Shown here piece by piece: positions 8,868 through 17,766 of a stretch of DNA of 64,000 bases. The DNA is from G963667975 sp963677395 (GTDB lineage: Bacteria > Bacteroidota > Bacteroidia > Bacteroidales > G963667975): the NCBI GenBank assembly GCA_963677395.2, contig OY781965.2, positions 1,984,001-2,048,000 of the forward strand. The letters run 5' to 3'. The notes beneath the pieces were generated by a model. It was not told the origin of the DNA. It ran no database searches and saw nothing but the letters and a program-made list of their open reading frames with translations. The position numbers and the translations under genes were made by a program. Each line of letters opens with the position of its first letter. The stretch's first letter is position 1.

Positions 8868-9719
8868 TTATTTTGCAGATATTGAAAATACATCCTGACC
8901 GTTCTCTTTAGCCCAAATCTGAGCCTGCTGGTTTTGCATAATGCTGGAACCTATTGTATTGTGATTCCAGATGTTGGGTGTTTCAAACCAGCTTTCGACA
9001 TTCATTACAAGTTCCAGTGAGGTGGTGTTGTCTTTGGTGATGCTGAAGCTGACCGGTAAATTTACGGTAAACTGGTTGTGAACAAATCCCAATACATCAT
9101 TCTTGGATTTTGTGATGATAGAACCACAGGGCCATTTGGTCGATTTTGCAATTTCAGCTTCTTTGGTGCCGGAATAAACCTGACCAATTCCCAAATGAAA
9201 ATTGAATGGAGTGGGTATTGTTTCTCCTGGTTTTAACCATTTGCCGTTCAGTTTCATGTAATGATAGCCACCACCCAGAGGTTCAGGCCAGAACATATCA
9301 CTTTCAGGCTGATTCGGATATTGGTTGGAAATGTTGTGCTCGGGAGTAAATCCAAATACAAACCGGATTGCTTTGTAATCACCCGATGGAATTTGGTCTT
9401 TTACATTCCAGAGCAGGGTAGAAGGAATGTCGGTATCCGCATAATGAGCAAATCCATCTGTCTTTAAACGATAAGTCTGTCCCTCATTGTTTATCAAATC
9501 AATGTCAGATATAAAGTATTGAATATCATTTACCATATATTGATTTCCGGCAGCATTGGTATAAACCAAGGTGTCGCACTTTAATTCATTCCCGTTTACC
9601 TTGTGCGCGAACTTAAGTTGAAATTTCCCAAAAGATTCCTCTTTGTCATTTTTGCACGAAATAAGAGTCAACACGATCAGAGAAAAAAGGCAAGCTGAAA
9701 AAACAGACTTCAATTTCAT
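8868..9719 (-). CDS. MbnP-like metal-binding lipoprotein
   Basis: 283 residues with lipobox LISC (Cys22). The mature part begins FGKFQLKFAHKVNG and continues with YTNAAGNQYMVNDIQYFISDIDL, the beta-sandwich opening typical of MbnP family proteins. Mid-protein FGFTPEHN, DMFWPEPLGGGYHYMKLNGKW and FNFHLG segments match the conserved MbnP core, with several His and Trp residues suited to copper binding and oxidation. It is the first gene of a two-gene operon with the di-haem peroxidase. No methanobactin precursor gene is visible nearby, consistent with MbnP/MbnH pairs serving general copper handling. Sure about family, less so about the metal. Confidence 0.8.
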   Translation of the reverse strand: MKLKSVFSACLFSLIVLTLISCKNDKEESFGKFQLKFAHKVNGNELKCDTLVYTNAAGNQYMVNDIQYFISDIDLINNEGQTYRLKTDGFAHYADTDIPSTLLWNVKDQIPSGDYKAIRFVFGFTPEHNISNQYPNQPESDMFWPEPLGGGYHYMKLNGKWLKPGETIPTPFNFHLGIGQVYSGTKEAEIAKSTKWPCGSIITKSKNDVLGFVHNQFTVNLPVSFSITKDNTTSLELVMNVESWFETPNIWNHNTIGSSIMQNQQAQIWAKENGQDVFSISAK

Positions 9720-10059
9720 GGACTTTTGATTGTTTGATGTAATTAACTGTCAAAGTTACAAAAAAGTATAATGGGATGGCGAATGGGTTAACGTAAAAGG
9801 AGGGGATGAAATTAAACACAAAATTCCGTTCAATAATATGGTGTATAAAAACCAAATACTTATATTTGTGACAAACAAACCTATCGAACCATTACAGAAA
9901 AGCAAATCGAAAAAAACGCCAATGAAATTGCATACATACTTATTATATGTAGTAATATAAATTGTTTTGCTATGCTTAACTAAGTATAAAATAGCTGCCA
10001 TTATGGTGAATATACAAATGTTGGGTGTAACCTGAAAAAACCAAACAGTAACAAAATTT
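9720..10059. other. AT-rich intergenic region upstream of the MbnP-like gene
   Basis: It holds a TAACTTTG -7 element on the minus strand at 9751-9758, 32 bases before the MbnP-like start, with no good -33 partner. On the plus strand a TATATTTG at 9861-9868 could serve the gene at 10060. No ORF that looks real and no repeat was seen. Confidence 0.4.
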
Positions 10060-10587
10060 ATGATAAAAAATGATTGGTGGACAAAAAATAATCAAAATGG
10101 ATTACTGATTATCGGAACCATATTGACTATTTTGGGAATATATGAACTACAAGATTCGTTTGCTATTAAATCGAGATTAAAAGGATTAAAAGGTACAATT
10201 CGTACGGCAGATACTTACATTGAGACAAATACTGACAGATATGGACATTCAAGTCAAAAAAGTGAGTTGATTTTCTATTTGAATGAGTACAAAAAAGAGT
10301 TTTACATGGCTCATAATATTGGAGATGATTATTTTGACAGAGAGTATGAAAACATTCTAAAACAATTAAAACGTGCAGATTCAATAATAGTTTGGGTTCG
10401 ACCTCGTGATATTAAAGATTACCAACCAAAAGTTTTTCAGATAACGAGCGGAAACGATGTAATTTTGGATTTCGATGATCTTAGAACTGAAAAAAGTCCT
10501 GTCACGATTTTTATGTTGATTTTAGGATTAGGTTCGATAGTATTGTTTGTATATATTAGATTTCCAAGTAAATGGGAAAAAATATGA
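10060..10587 (+). CDS. Small membrane protein, unknown function (DUF3592-like layout)
   Basis: 175 residues with one membrane span near the N-terminus (about 13-30, GLLIIGTILTILGIYEL) and one near the C-terminus (about 146-168). Between them lies a soluble domain rich in beta strands. This two-helix sandwich resembles DUF3592-type proteins, but I see no diagnostic motif. The gene is AT-rich and isolated between the MbnP-like gene and a GC-richer structured element that starts right after its stop, a cassette-like arrangement. I do not recognise the function. Confidence 0.55.
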   Translation: MIKNDWWTKNNQNGLLIIGTILTILGIYELQDSFAIKSRLKGLKGTIRTADTYIETNTDRYGHSSQKSELIFYLNEYKKEFYMAHNIGDDYFDREYENILKQLKRADSIIVWVRPRDIKDYQPKVFQITSGNDVILDFDDLRTEKSPVTIFMLILGLGSIVLFVYIRFPSKWEKI

Positions 10588-10734
10588 ATTAAAAAAACAG
10601 GCAGAACCCAACAACAGCTCATACGCAATGAGGATTCAGAGGTTTTGCAAATTCAGATCCAGCAGGCAAGGTTTGTCTCGGTTGATACAGACGTAGCCAG
10701 GCAATCCCGCACTGAGTATAGTCGCGACCACTAG
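10588..10734. repeat. GC-richer structured element between two small ORFs (cassette-junction-like)
   Basis: About 130 bases, clearly richer in GC than both neighbours. It starts near ACCCAAC (matching the RYYYAAC core of integron attC sites) and contains the small hairpin CTCAT-ACGCA-ATGAG, a GTCT...AGAC pair and the palindrome GTCGCGAC near the end. It fills the gap exactly between one short ORF and the ATG of the next. No GTTRRRY partner is seen at the far end, so a true attC site is not established. I suspect a dispersed intergenic element found in cassette-like arrays, but that is inference. Confidence 0.35.
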
Positions 10735-11175
10735 ATGAAGCCTAAGAACGATATGAAAATAAAAAACTTTAATTTCTCAGTTTTTGTGATAGGAGTAATT
10801 CTATTTGGACTTTTATTAATTCCCTGTTTTTTCGCTGCATATGGAAAAGACGAAGGGACATTAATATCAGATGACTCCTTTTGGAATTTCTTCGCCAGCC
10901 TTTTTTATGTGCTTCGGTTTCCGACACACACTTTACTATGGCCTATTATTACGAAAGGTGGCCCATTTGCTTTTTTTGGTGGACTTTTTGTTAACTGTAT
11001 GTTTTACGGATTGTTAATTGAAAGATTTGTATTTATGCTTAGAAATAAAAATAATCTACTTCTATTCCCCAATTCTATCTACCTAAAAAGCCCGATATTC
11101 CTGAAAAATACCGGGCTTTGGAGTTTGTGTAAGTGGATTAGTCCACGTTGTTTTTGCTTTCTTTCCAATACTTAA
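10735..11175 (+). pseudogene. Small membrane protein ORF, probably 3'-truncated and read through a terminator
   Basis: The frame encodes 146 residues with three hydrophobic segments (about 14-35, 45-72 and 78-101). An alternative start is ATG 10753. After about residue 110 the frame runs straight through the terminator hairpin at 11083-11119 into sequence that looks non-coding (Cys/Trp-rich, no homology I recognise). The natural 3' end therefore seems lost, and the open tail is accidental. It may be a cassette gene cut at its junction with the 3' flank of the transketolase operon, or simply a short protein without its original stop. Function unknown. Confidence 0.4.
11083..11119 (-). terminator. 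Hairpin terminator of the transketolase operon
   Basis: The inverted repeat AAAGCCCG/CGGGCTTT is extended by A/T pairs. On the minus strand it is followed by a run of T, so it would end leftward transcription from the transketolase genes. The plus-strand ORF 10735-11175 runs across it. Confidence 0.7.
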
Positions 11176-11279
11176 TAAATCAATCAGTCATTTCGGGAGA
11201 AGTGAAGAATCTGACTATTTTTTATCGGATAAGGGTGTAAGGATATGGACGAATCAACCCTTTTTGGTTAGAGTATCGT

Positions 11280-12233
11280 TTATTTACGGGCAACAGCTCT
11301 AAGTGCAGCTTCCACTATATTTGGAGTATCTAAGCCATATTTTACCATCAGTTCGTTGGGAGTTCCGCTTTCGCCGAATGAATCGTTTACGGCAACCATT
11401 TCCATCGGGGTAGGATAGTGCATAGCCAGAAGTTGTGCGATGCTGTCGCCCAGTCCGCCATTCCGCTGATGTTCTTCTGCCGTTACTACGCAGCGGGTTT
11501 TGGCTGCTGATTTCAGCACTGCTTCATTATCAAGTGGTTTAATGGTGTGGATGTTGATGATTTCGGCATCTATTCCTTTTTCAGCAAGAATATGGCCTGC
11601 TTCGATTGCTTTCCAAACCAAGTGTCCGGTTGTAAAAATGCTTACATCTTTCCCTTCGTTCAGCATCACGGCTTTCCCGATTTCGAATGTTTGGTCGGCA
11701 GGTGTGAAGTTAGGAACTACCGGACGTCCGAAACGTAAATAAACCGGGCCGTCATATTCAGCAATTGCCAGAGTGGCTGCTTTAGTTTGGTTAAAGTCGC
11801 AGGTGTTGATTACTACCATATTAGGTAGCATCTTCATGAGCCCGATATCTTCCAAAATCTGGTGAGTTGCACCATCTTCACCCAGCGTTAAGCCTGCATG
11901 TGAAGCACAGATCTTTACGTTTTTACCAGAATAAGCTACTGATTGGCGAATCTGGTCATATACACGACCTGTTGCAAAGTTTGCAAAGGTACCAGCAAAC
12001 GGAATTTTTCCACCGATGGTTAAACCGGCTGCTATCCCGATCATATTGGCTTCAGCAATTCCGGTCTGGATGAAACGTTCGGGAAACTCTTTTACAAAAG
12101 CATCCATTTTAAGCGAACCGATAAGGTCAGCACAAAGTGCAACCACATTCGGGTTACGACGACCTGCTTCAAGTAATCCTTCTCCAAAGCCGGAACGGGT
12201 ATCTTTACTTTCGCTATAGGTATAGGTTTTCAT
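11280..12233 (-). CDS. Transketolase C-terminal subunit (pyrimidine-binding and C-terminal domains)
   Basis: 317 residues matching the second half of transketolase. It has an N-terminal RSGFGEGLLEAG segment, the pyrimidine-domain FIQTGIAEANMIGIAAGLTIGG containing the Glu that activates thiamine diphosphate, then ASHAGLTLGEDGATHQ and a C-terminal domain with VVTAEEHQRNGGLG and FGESGTPNEL. It must pair with the separate N-terminal subunit encoded two genes upstream in the same operon to form active transketolase of the pentose phosphate pathway. Separate Tkt N and C subunits are known in many Bacteroidota and Archaea. What is odd is that a VWA-domain gene sits between them. It is the last gene before the terminator. 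Confidence 0.93.
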   Translation of the reverse strand: MKTYTYSESKDTRSGFGEGLLEAGRRNPNVVALCADLIGSLKMDAFVKEFPERFIQTGIAEANMIGIAAGLTIGGKIPFAGTFANFATGRVYDQIRQSVAYSGKNVKICASHAGLTLGEDGATHQILEDIGLMKMLPNMVVINTCDFNQTKAATLAIAEYDGPVYLRFGRPVVPNFTPADQTFEIGKAVMLNEGKDVSIFTTGHLVWKAIEAGHILAEKGIDAEIINIHTIKPLDNEAVLKSAAKTRCVVTAEEHQRNGGLGDSIAQLLAMHYPTPMEMVAVNDSFGESGTPNELMVKYGLDTPNIVEAALRAVARK

Positions 12234-12248
12234 GTTTTATCTTTTTCT

Positions 12249-13664
12249 TTATTTATTTTCTCTAACTACATTCACGGTGGTTGTAGAGCCCGATTCAATG
12301 GTAAAAGTCTTGTCGATTGTACTGATGGTACGTGTCGAATATTTCGAACGGAATACCACATGGTATCTGCCGGGTTGTAATACCAGCGATTCCATAATTT
12401 TTTGCGAATCGAGATTGTATAACCACTTCATTACATTATTTTCCTCCAGATATAAGCTACTGGTGCCTTCGGCAATTTTGTTGATTACGGCTATGCCCGG
12501 CATCGGGATTTCAACTGTAGTTGTTGTACTTTGTTTGATTTCCACATCTTTAATGATTAACCGGGGTAAACAAAGTACTTCCAGATCATATTTTCCGGTA
12601 AGATAGCGTTCTGTTTGACTAAATGATTGCACATTGAGCGTTTGCATTTCATCGTTTTTGCGAACGATACAAAGCAGGTCTTTTACAGCTAGCGGACGAT
12701 TTCCGGCAAGCTTTAATTTTAACTGACCCTGTGGTGTTTCTATTGGAATTATGGTGTGTTTTCCAGGAAGGATCTCTACGCTGTCTCTTCGTACAGCAGG
12801 GATTGTATGAACCACAATGTTGTATTTGATTAACGGATCAAGAACCAGCGTGTCAGGTATCCCACGATTATTCAGGGTGTGGATAAAGTTGTATTTTGCG
12901 ATACCCGAAAAGTTATCGTAAAAAGTCATATTCACGTTGGTTTCAGTGGGTTTTCCGCTTTCATCAAGCAGGTTTACCTGTGCTGTGGTTGAATTCAATG
13001 CTTGTGAAATAACTACATTTAACGCATGACTGAATTCAACTTCGCTGGTGGCATCGTAGTAGTTTCCCACGCAATCGAAACTCTCTTTAAAGTTCTTTCC
13101 AATCCCGATAATAAAGGGTTTGAGAATGATTCCTTTTTTCTGCAACATAACCGAAACCGCACATGGGTCTCCATCGCACTCTTCTATACCATCAGTAATC
13201 AGAACAACTACATTTCTACACGAAGGGCAGGAGAGAGGAAAATCGTCGGCACATTTTTCCAGCGAACTGGCAATTGGAGTTGTGCCTCGCGGAACCAGCG
13301 ATTTTATTTTCTGGATGATGCGTTTATAGTTCTCTTTTGCAAAAGGTACTTCGAGTTTTGTATCGTTACAATCTTGAGGAGGATAGTTTTTTTGATGACC
13401 ATACACACGAAGTGCCATTTCCAGGTTAGGTACATCTTTAAGACTGTCGAGCAGATTACTGAGTAGTTTTTGAGCAATGTTGATTTTGGTATCACTTTGC
13501 CAGCGGCCAAACATACTTTGAGAACAGTCGAAAATGAACAGGATACGGGTTTGTGGTTCCGGAAACTTTTCTTCGGACTGAGGTCTGAAATTTTGAGATA
13601 CAGCATGAAGTGCGAAGATGCAGAACATCATCGACAGGAGTAAATATTTCAGATGGTTTTTCAT
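12249..13664 (-). CDS. Secreted von Willebrand factor A (VWA) domain protein
   Basis: 471 residues with a signal peptide (about 1-24). The VWA domain starts at residue 41 and has a complete metal-ion-dependent adhesion site: DCSQS (D46, S48, S50), the Thr in RGTTPIASSL, and the Asp in LITDGIEECDGDPC. A Cys-rich loop (CPSCRNVV, CDGDPC) follows. The C-terminal 230 residues are beta-rich, with no recognised domain and no T9SS tail. It lies between the two transketolase subunit genes: 43 bases after tktN and 15 before tktC, same strand. VWA proteins mediate metal-dependent protein binding. A direct link to transketolase is unlikely because this protein is exported, so co-expression may be incidental. 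Confidence 0.85.
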   Translation of the reverse strand: MKNHLKYLLLSMMFCIFALHAVSQNFRPQSEEKFPEPQTRILFIFDCSQSMFGRWQSDTKINIAQKLLSNLLDSLKDVPNLEMALRVYGHQKNYPPQDCNDTKLEVPFAKENYKRIIQKIKSLVPRGTTPIASSLEKCADDFPLSCPSCRNVVVLITDGIEECDGDPCAVSVMLQKKGIILKPFIIGIGKNFKESFDCVGNYYDATSEVEFSHALNVVISQALNSTTAQVNLLDESGKPTETNVNMTFYDNFSGIAKYNFIHTLNNRGIPDTLVLDPLIKYNIVVHTIPAVRRDSVEILPGKHTIIPIETPQGQLKLKLAGNRPLAVKDLLCIVRKNDEMQTLNVQSFSQTERYLTGKYDLEVLCLPRLIIKDVEIKQSTTTTVEIPMPGIAVINKIAEGTSSLYLEENNVMKWLYNLDSQKIMESLVLQPGRYHVVFRSKYSTRTISTIDKTFTIESGSTTTVNVVRENK

Positions 13665-13707
13665 ACGCTTGGAGTTTTATGACCTTAAAGATAACGAATC
13701 TGAGCGA

Positions 13708-14553
13708 TTAATAGTCTCCTAAGGTTTCTTCAAGCTGTGCAAGGGCTTTGGCTGCCTGTTCGTCGTTTGGAGCCGAACCGTGCCATTTATGGGTTCCCAT
13801 CATAAAGTCAACCCCGTAACCCATTTCTGTTTTCATGAGGATAACTACAGGTTTTCCTTTTCCAGTATGGTTTACGGCTTCGTGTAAAACAGCCAGAATA
13901 TTCGTCATATCATTTCCGTTTGCATGTAAAACATCCCAGCCGAATGCTTTCCATTTTGCTTCCAGGTCACCAAGTGAAAGGACGTCATCTACAGGTCCGT
14001 CAATTTGTTTTCCATTCCAGTCGACGGTTGCAATGATGTTGTCAATATTTTTTGCAGCAGCAAACATAGCAGCTTCCCAAATCTGGCCTTCCTGTAATTC
14101 GCCGTCACCGTGAAGGGTAAATACCAGATGTTTGTCGTTGTTCAGTTTTTTACTGATTGCAGCACCAATACCTGCCGATAAACCTTGTCCGAGTGAACCT
14201 GAAGCCATTCGGATGCCTGGCAGATGGTCGTGAGTAGTTGGATGCCCCTGTAAACGGGTATTCAGTTTGCGAAATGTAGCCAGTTCACTTACCGGGAAAT
14301 AACCATTGTGAGCCAAAACGCTGTACCAAAGCGGTGAAATATGTCCGTTGGAAAGGAAAAAAAGATCTTCTCCAATTCCATCCATGGTAAAGTTTTTAGG
14401 ATCGTGACGAAGTACATCAAAATAAAGAGCCGTCATAAAGTCGGTGCAACCGAGCGAACCTCCCGGGTGTCCAGAGCTTACGGCATGAACCATACGGATA
14501 ATGTCGCGTCGTACCTGCGATGCAATTCGTTTAAGTTCTTCTGTTTGAGCCAT
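13708..14553 (-). CDS. Transketolase N-terminal subunit (thiamine diphosphate-binding)
   Basis: 281 residues matching the first half of transketolase: SSGHPGGSLG near residue 26, FFLSNGHISPLWY, and MASGSLGQGLSAGIG. The thiamine diphosphate/Mg motif spans G149-D150-G151 to N180 (HGDGELQEGQIWEAAM through TVDWN). It forms the cofactor-binding half of a two-subunit transketolase, with the C-terminal subunit encoded downstream after the VWA gene. It is the first gene of the operon and has a TACTTTTG promoter element 18 bases upstream. Confidence 0.93.
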   Translation of the reverse strand: MAQTEELKRIASQVRRDIIRMVHAVSSGHPGGSLGCTDFMTALYFDVLRHDPKNFTMDGIGEDLFFLSNGHISPLWYSVLAHNGYFPVSELATFRKLNTRLQGHPTTHDHLPGIRMASGSLGQGLSAGIGAAISKKLNNDKHLVFTLHGDGELQEGQIWEAAMFAAAKNIDNIIATVDWNGKQIDGPVDDVLSLGDLEAKWKAFGWDVLHANGNDMTNILAVLHEAVNHTGKGKPVVILMKTEMGYGVDFMMGTHKWHGSAPNDEQAAKALAQLEETLGDY

Positions 14554-14570
14554 AGGGTATTGATTTTTTG

Positions 14571-14578
14571 CAAAAGTA
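14571..14578 (-). promoter_or_regulatory. Promoter -7 element for the transketolase operon
   Basis: TACTTTTG on the minus strand, matching TAnnTTTG, 18 bases before the tktN start codon. A short leader follows. No clean -33 TTTG is seen. Confidence 0.5.
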
Positions 14579-14710
14579 GCCCTTTTTCGGCAGAAGGAAA
14601 AGCCGGAGATGGATTTTCAGTTTACGATAACAGAATTAATCATCAGAAACCAGATCGTAAATATAGATGTAAGACTGAGTCCCGAGGGTCGGGAAAGTCT
14701 TTTTGCAAAA

Positions 14711-14740
14711 AAAAAGGAGGCTTTGAACAGCCTCCTTTTT
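14711..14740. terminator. Bidirectional hairpin terminator
   Basis: A perfect 12-bp stem, AAAAAGGAGGCT with AGCCTCCTTTTT, around a 6-base loop, with T runs on both strands. It closes the minus-strand T9SS gene and insulates the transketolase promoter. Confidence 0.85.
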
Positions 14741-14761
14741 TATACTTATTCTGAAATAAGT

Positions 14762-15796
14762 TTATTCTTTGATAAATTTGATTGTGGTAATGATTTCGTT
14801 ATCTGAATATAAACTAATGAAGTAAATGCCTTTTTTTAGGTTTGCAACATCAATTTGTCCATTGTTGTCCAACTTCTGAGAAACAACTTTTGTTCCAATA
14901 ATATTGCTGATTTCAATGCGGTTAGCACCTTCAGCATTGCGTACAAAAAGCATATCTTTTGCAGGATTTGGATATACTGATACATTTGCTTTGGAAATAG
15001 AGTTGATTCCTGCAAAAGCGGGAGTTACAGCTGCAAAAGTTGCACCTGCTCTGATTTCATCAATTTCAGCTTTTGGAGTTCCTCCCAGATTGGTAGAGTT
15101 GTAACCATTACGGATAACAACCGAAGCAATAGCAGCAGGAGCTGTGGTTGATGAAGTGTTTGTAATTGAACCGGAAGGTTCTGCTCCGCCAAGCGTTGAA
15201 GGGTTAACCCACAAAGAAGCAGCTTTTGAAGTCATGTCAAATTTTACGACTACCAGATAAGTGGTTCCGAAAACAAGATCAGTAGCATATTCTGTATAAG
15301 CAGTGCCACCGCTGTTGTTTAATAATCCAAAACGGAAATTTGTTTTGTTGTTAGAACTTTTGATGCCCAAACGCGCAAACATTGATGTAAGACTTTGTCC
15401 TGTAGTAGCTCCAAGGCTCATGAAATAATCAAAACCTGTTGCCGATAAGTTTGTAGTATCAACAACCTTAATAAGTGCAGAGTAATAGCCAACGGTTGTT
15501 AAACCAGTAACTGCTGCATTTACATCACGGGTTAATTCTAAGGTGTTTCCCGAAATATAAACTCTGTTACCCGTTGAAGCGGCAAGCCCGGTGTAATTTA
15601 AACTACCAGAAAGGATGTCAATTGTAGCAGGTTTTGAATTGCTGTGAGTGTACCAGCCATTGTTGTTACAGGTTGCATCAGCACATGTACCGCCAATGTT
15701 TCCGGTGCCGGTAAACCCGTCATAAAACTGTGCCTGAGTTTTAGTGCTCAATGTAAGGATAGCTGCTAAGCTAATAATCATGTAAAGTTTTCTCAT
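14762..15796 (-). CDS. Secreted protein with T9SS type A sorting domain
   Basis: 344 residues. A signal peptide (about 1-22, ending TQAQ) is followed by a beta-sandwich-like body of about 230 residues with Ser/Thr/Gly-rich stretches that resembles lectin/laminin-G-like folds; I see no catalytic motif. From about residue 268 a classical T9SS C-terminal domain follows: VSVYPNPAKDMLFV, then IEISNIIGTKVV, and LKKGIYFISLYSDNEI near the end. The protein should be exported across the inner membrane by Sec, then moved to the surface by the type IX system with removal of the tail. It is monocistronic, with its own terminator. Specific role unknown. Confidence 0.85.
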   Translation of the reverse strand: MRKLYMIISLAAILTLSTKTQAQFYDGFTGTGNIGGTCADATCNNNGWYTHSNSKPATIDILSGSLNYTGLAASTGNRVYISGNTLELTRDVNAAVTGLTTVGYYSALIKVVDTTNLSATGFDYFMSLGATTGQSLTSMFARLGIKSSNNKTNFRFGLLNNSGGTAYTEYATDLVFGTTYLVVVKFDMTSKAASLWVNPSTLGGAEPSGSITNTSSTTAPAAIASVVIRNGYNSTNLGGTPKAEIDEIRAGATFAAVTPAFAGINSISKANVSVYPNPAKDMLFVRNAEGANRIEISNIIGTKVVSQKLDNNGQIDVANLKKGIYFISLYSDNEIITTIKFIKE

Positions 15797-16024
15797 ACTA
15801 TATTCGTTTAAAAAGTTTTTACGATACCTAATTGTTTATAAACAAACATCTTGATTGGAATATTGTTTGTGAACAAGAATATGTTATTATGCAAATTTAA
15901 CTAAAATCAACTCATGAAACTGAATTTTCTAAATTAAATTATCATTAAGGAAAGCTGGATTGAGCTTTCGCATAAAAATTAAAAGTTTTTTTTGGGTTGT
16001 AGGATTTGACTTCATCCCTTTTTG

Positions 16025-16032
16025 TATTTTTG
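16025..16032 (+). promoter_or_regulatory. Promoter -7 element for dnaB
   Basis: TATTTTTG, with a TTTG 16 bases further upstream (16005-16008). It lies only 4 bases before the ATG, which would imply a leaderless or nearly leaderless transcript if used. Confidence 0.4.
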
Positions 16033-16036
16033 AACT

Positions 16037-17572
16037 ATGGAAGAAACAACAAGAAACAGACCGATAAGAACCCGTAAAACTACTCAGGAACAGGCAATTC
16101 TTGAACATGGTAAAATTCCGCCACAAGCTGTGGATATGGAAGAAGCTGTTTTGGGCGCAATGATGCTTGAGCAAAATGCTCTTACCAATGTCATTGATTT
16201 GCTAAAACCTGAATTTTTTTACAAGGATGCTCATCAACGTATTTTCAGAGCGATTCATCTATTGTTTTCTTCATCAGAACCGGTAGATATTTTAACGGTA
16301 ACTCAACAACTTAAAAAATTAGGTGAGCTTGATATTGTTGGAGGAGCTTATTATGTAACACAGCTTACAAACCGTGTAGCATCTGCTGCCAATGTGGAAT
16401 TTCATGCTCGTGTAATTTCTGAAAAATATATCCAGCGCGAATTAATTCGTATATCCAGCGATGTAATTCGTGAATCGTTTGATGAGTCGTGCGATGTTCT
16501 TGATTTGCTCGATCGTTCCGAGAAAGAATTACTCACTGTAGGCGAGAAAAATTTTCATACTGATTATACTGATATGCATTCGCTCATTCGTGAAGCAATT
16601 CATGAGATAGAATCAGCTAAAAATCAGGAAAGTGGTGTGAGTGGTGTGCCCTCAGGCTTTACGGCTCTTGACAGGGTTACTTCCGGATGGCAAAAATCAA
16701 ACCTTTTGATTCTGGCAGCTCGACCTGCAATGGGAAAAACGGCATTTGCGCTTACAATGGCGCGCAATATTGCAGTGGAGTTTAAAAAGCCTGTCGCTTT
16801 TTTCTCTTTGGAAATGTCGGCAGTTGAGCTTGTAACCCGCTTGATTTCAAGCGAAACTATGCTCGAAGCAGAAAAGTTAAAAAAAGGAACTCTTAAAGAT
16901 TTCGAATGGGAACAACTTCATGCCAAAATCAAACCTTTAATAGAAGCTTCCCTTTTCATAGATGACACTCCCTCTCTTTCTGTATTTGAACTTCGTGCAA
17001 AGTGCCGTCGTTTGAAACAAAAGCATGATATACAGATGGTATTTATTGATTATTTACAATTGATGCATGGAAGTTCTGATAATAAAGGGGGAAATCGTGA
17101 ACAGGAAATTAGTCATATTTCCCGTTCATTAAAGGCGTTAGCCAAAGAACTTCGTATTCCTATTCTTGCACTCTCTCAGTTAAGTCGTGCTGTTGAAACC
17201 CGTGGAGGAAGCAAAAAGCCGGTTCTTTCCGACTTACGTGAATCCGGTGCGATTGAACAGGATGCCGATATGGTAATGTTTATCTACCGTCCTGAATATT
17301 ATAAAATTGATCATGATGAAATGGGTCCAACTCAGGGAATGGCTGATATCATTATTGCAAAACATCGTAATGGAGCAGTGGGAGATGTACGTTTGCGTTT
17401 TATCTCAAACTTTGCCAAGTTTACCGATGCCGAATATCAGGAAACTTATTTCAACGAAAATATGACACCAAACACCAGCTTTTCCGATGCAGACAACGTT
17501 CCCAAAACCATGACCTTTTCATCACGCATGAATGATGATTTTGATGGGGATGAAAATGGTGTTCCGTTCTAG
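16037..17572 (+). CDS. dnaB: Replicative DNA helicase DnaB
   Basis: 511 residues. An N-terminal primase-interacting helical domain (about 28-130, beginning PPQAVDMEEAVLGAMM) is joined by a linker to a RecA-like motor domain. Walker A ARPAMGKT has its Lys at 234. Further motifs are VAFFSLEMSAVELVTRL, the Walker B-type QMVFIDYLQLM, LSQLSRAVETR (arginine/glutamine region) and DLRESGAIEQDADMVMF. The hexameric ring unwinds DNA ahead of the replication fork and recruits DnaG. There is no intein. The C-terminal 40 residues are a low-complexity acidic tail. Length is slightly above the usual 450-480. Confidence 0.97.
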   Translation: MEETTRNRPIRTRKTTQEQAILEHGKIPPQAVDMEEAVLGAMMLEQNALTNVIDLLKPEFFYKDAHQRIFRAIHLLFSSSEPVDILTVTQQLKKLGELDIVGGAYYVTQLTNRVASAANVEFHARVISEKYIQRELIRISSDVIRESFDESCDVLDLLDRSEKELLTVGEKNFHTDYTDMHSLIREAIHEIESAKNQESGVSGVPSGFTALDRVTSGWQKSNLLILAARPAMGKTAFALTMARNIAVEFKKPVAFFSLEMSAVELVTRLISSETMLEAEKLKKGTLKDFEWEQLHAKIKPLIEASLFIDDTPSLSVFELRAKCRRLKQKHDIQMVFIDYLQLMHGSSDNKGGNREQEISHISRSLKALAKELRIPILALSQLSRAVETRGGSKKPVLSDLRESGAIEQDADMVMFIYRPEYYKIDHDEMGPTQGMADIIIAKHRNGAVGDVRLRFISNFAKFTDAEYQETYFNENMTPNTSFSDADNVPKTMTFSSRMNDDFDGDENGVPF

Positions 17573-17766
17573 ACTTAATCCAGCTATGAAACTTATAAAA
17601 TTTAAAGGATTGATTTTTCTGATTCACGGGATTCTGCCCGACAGTGTTGCACTGAGTGGGGTTGAAGTGTTGAATTTGAAGAGTTATTATATTGATTTAC
17701 GCTCTTCGTGAAATTATTTTGCAATACTTTTTTGTGGCAAAGCGTTTATATCTCCAAAATTGACCT

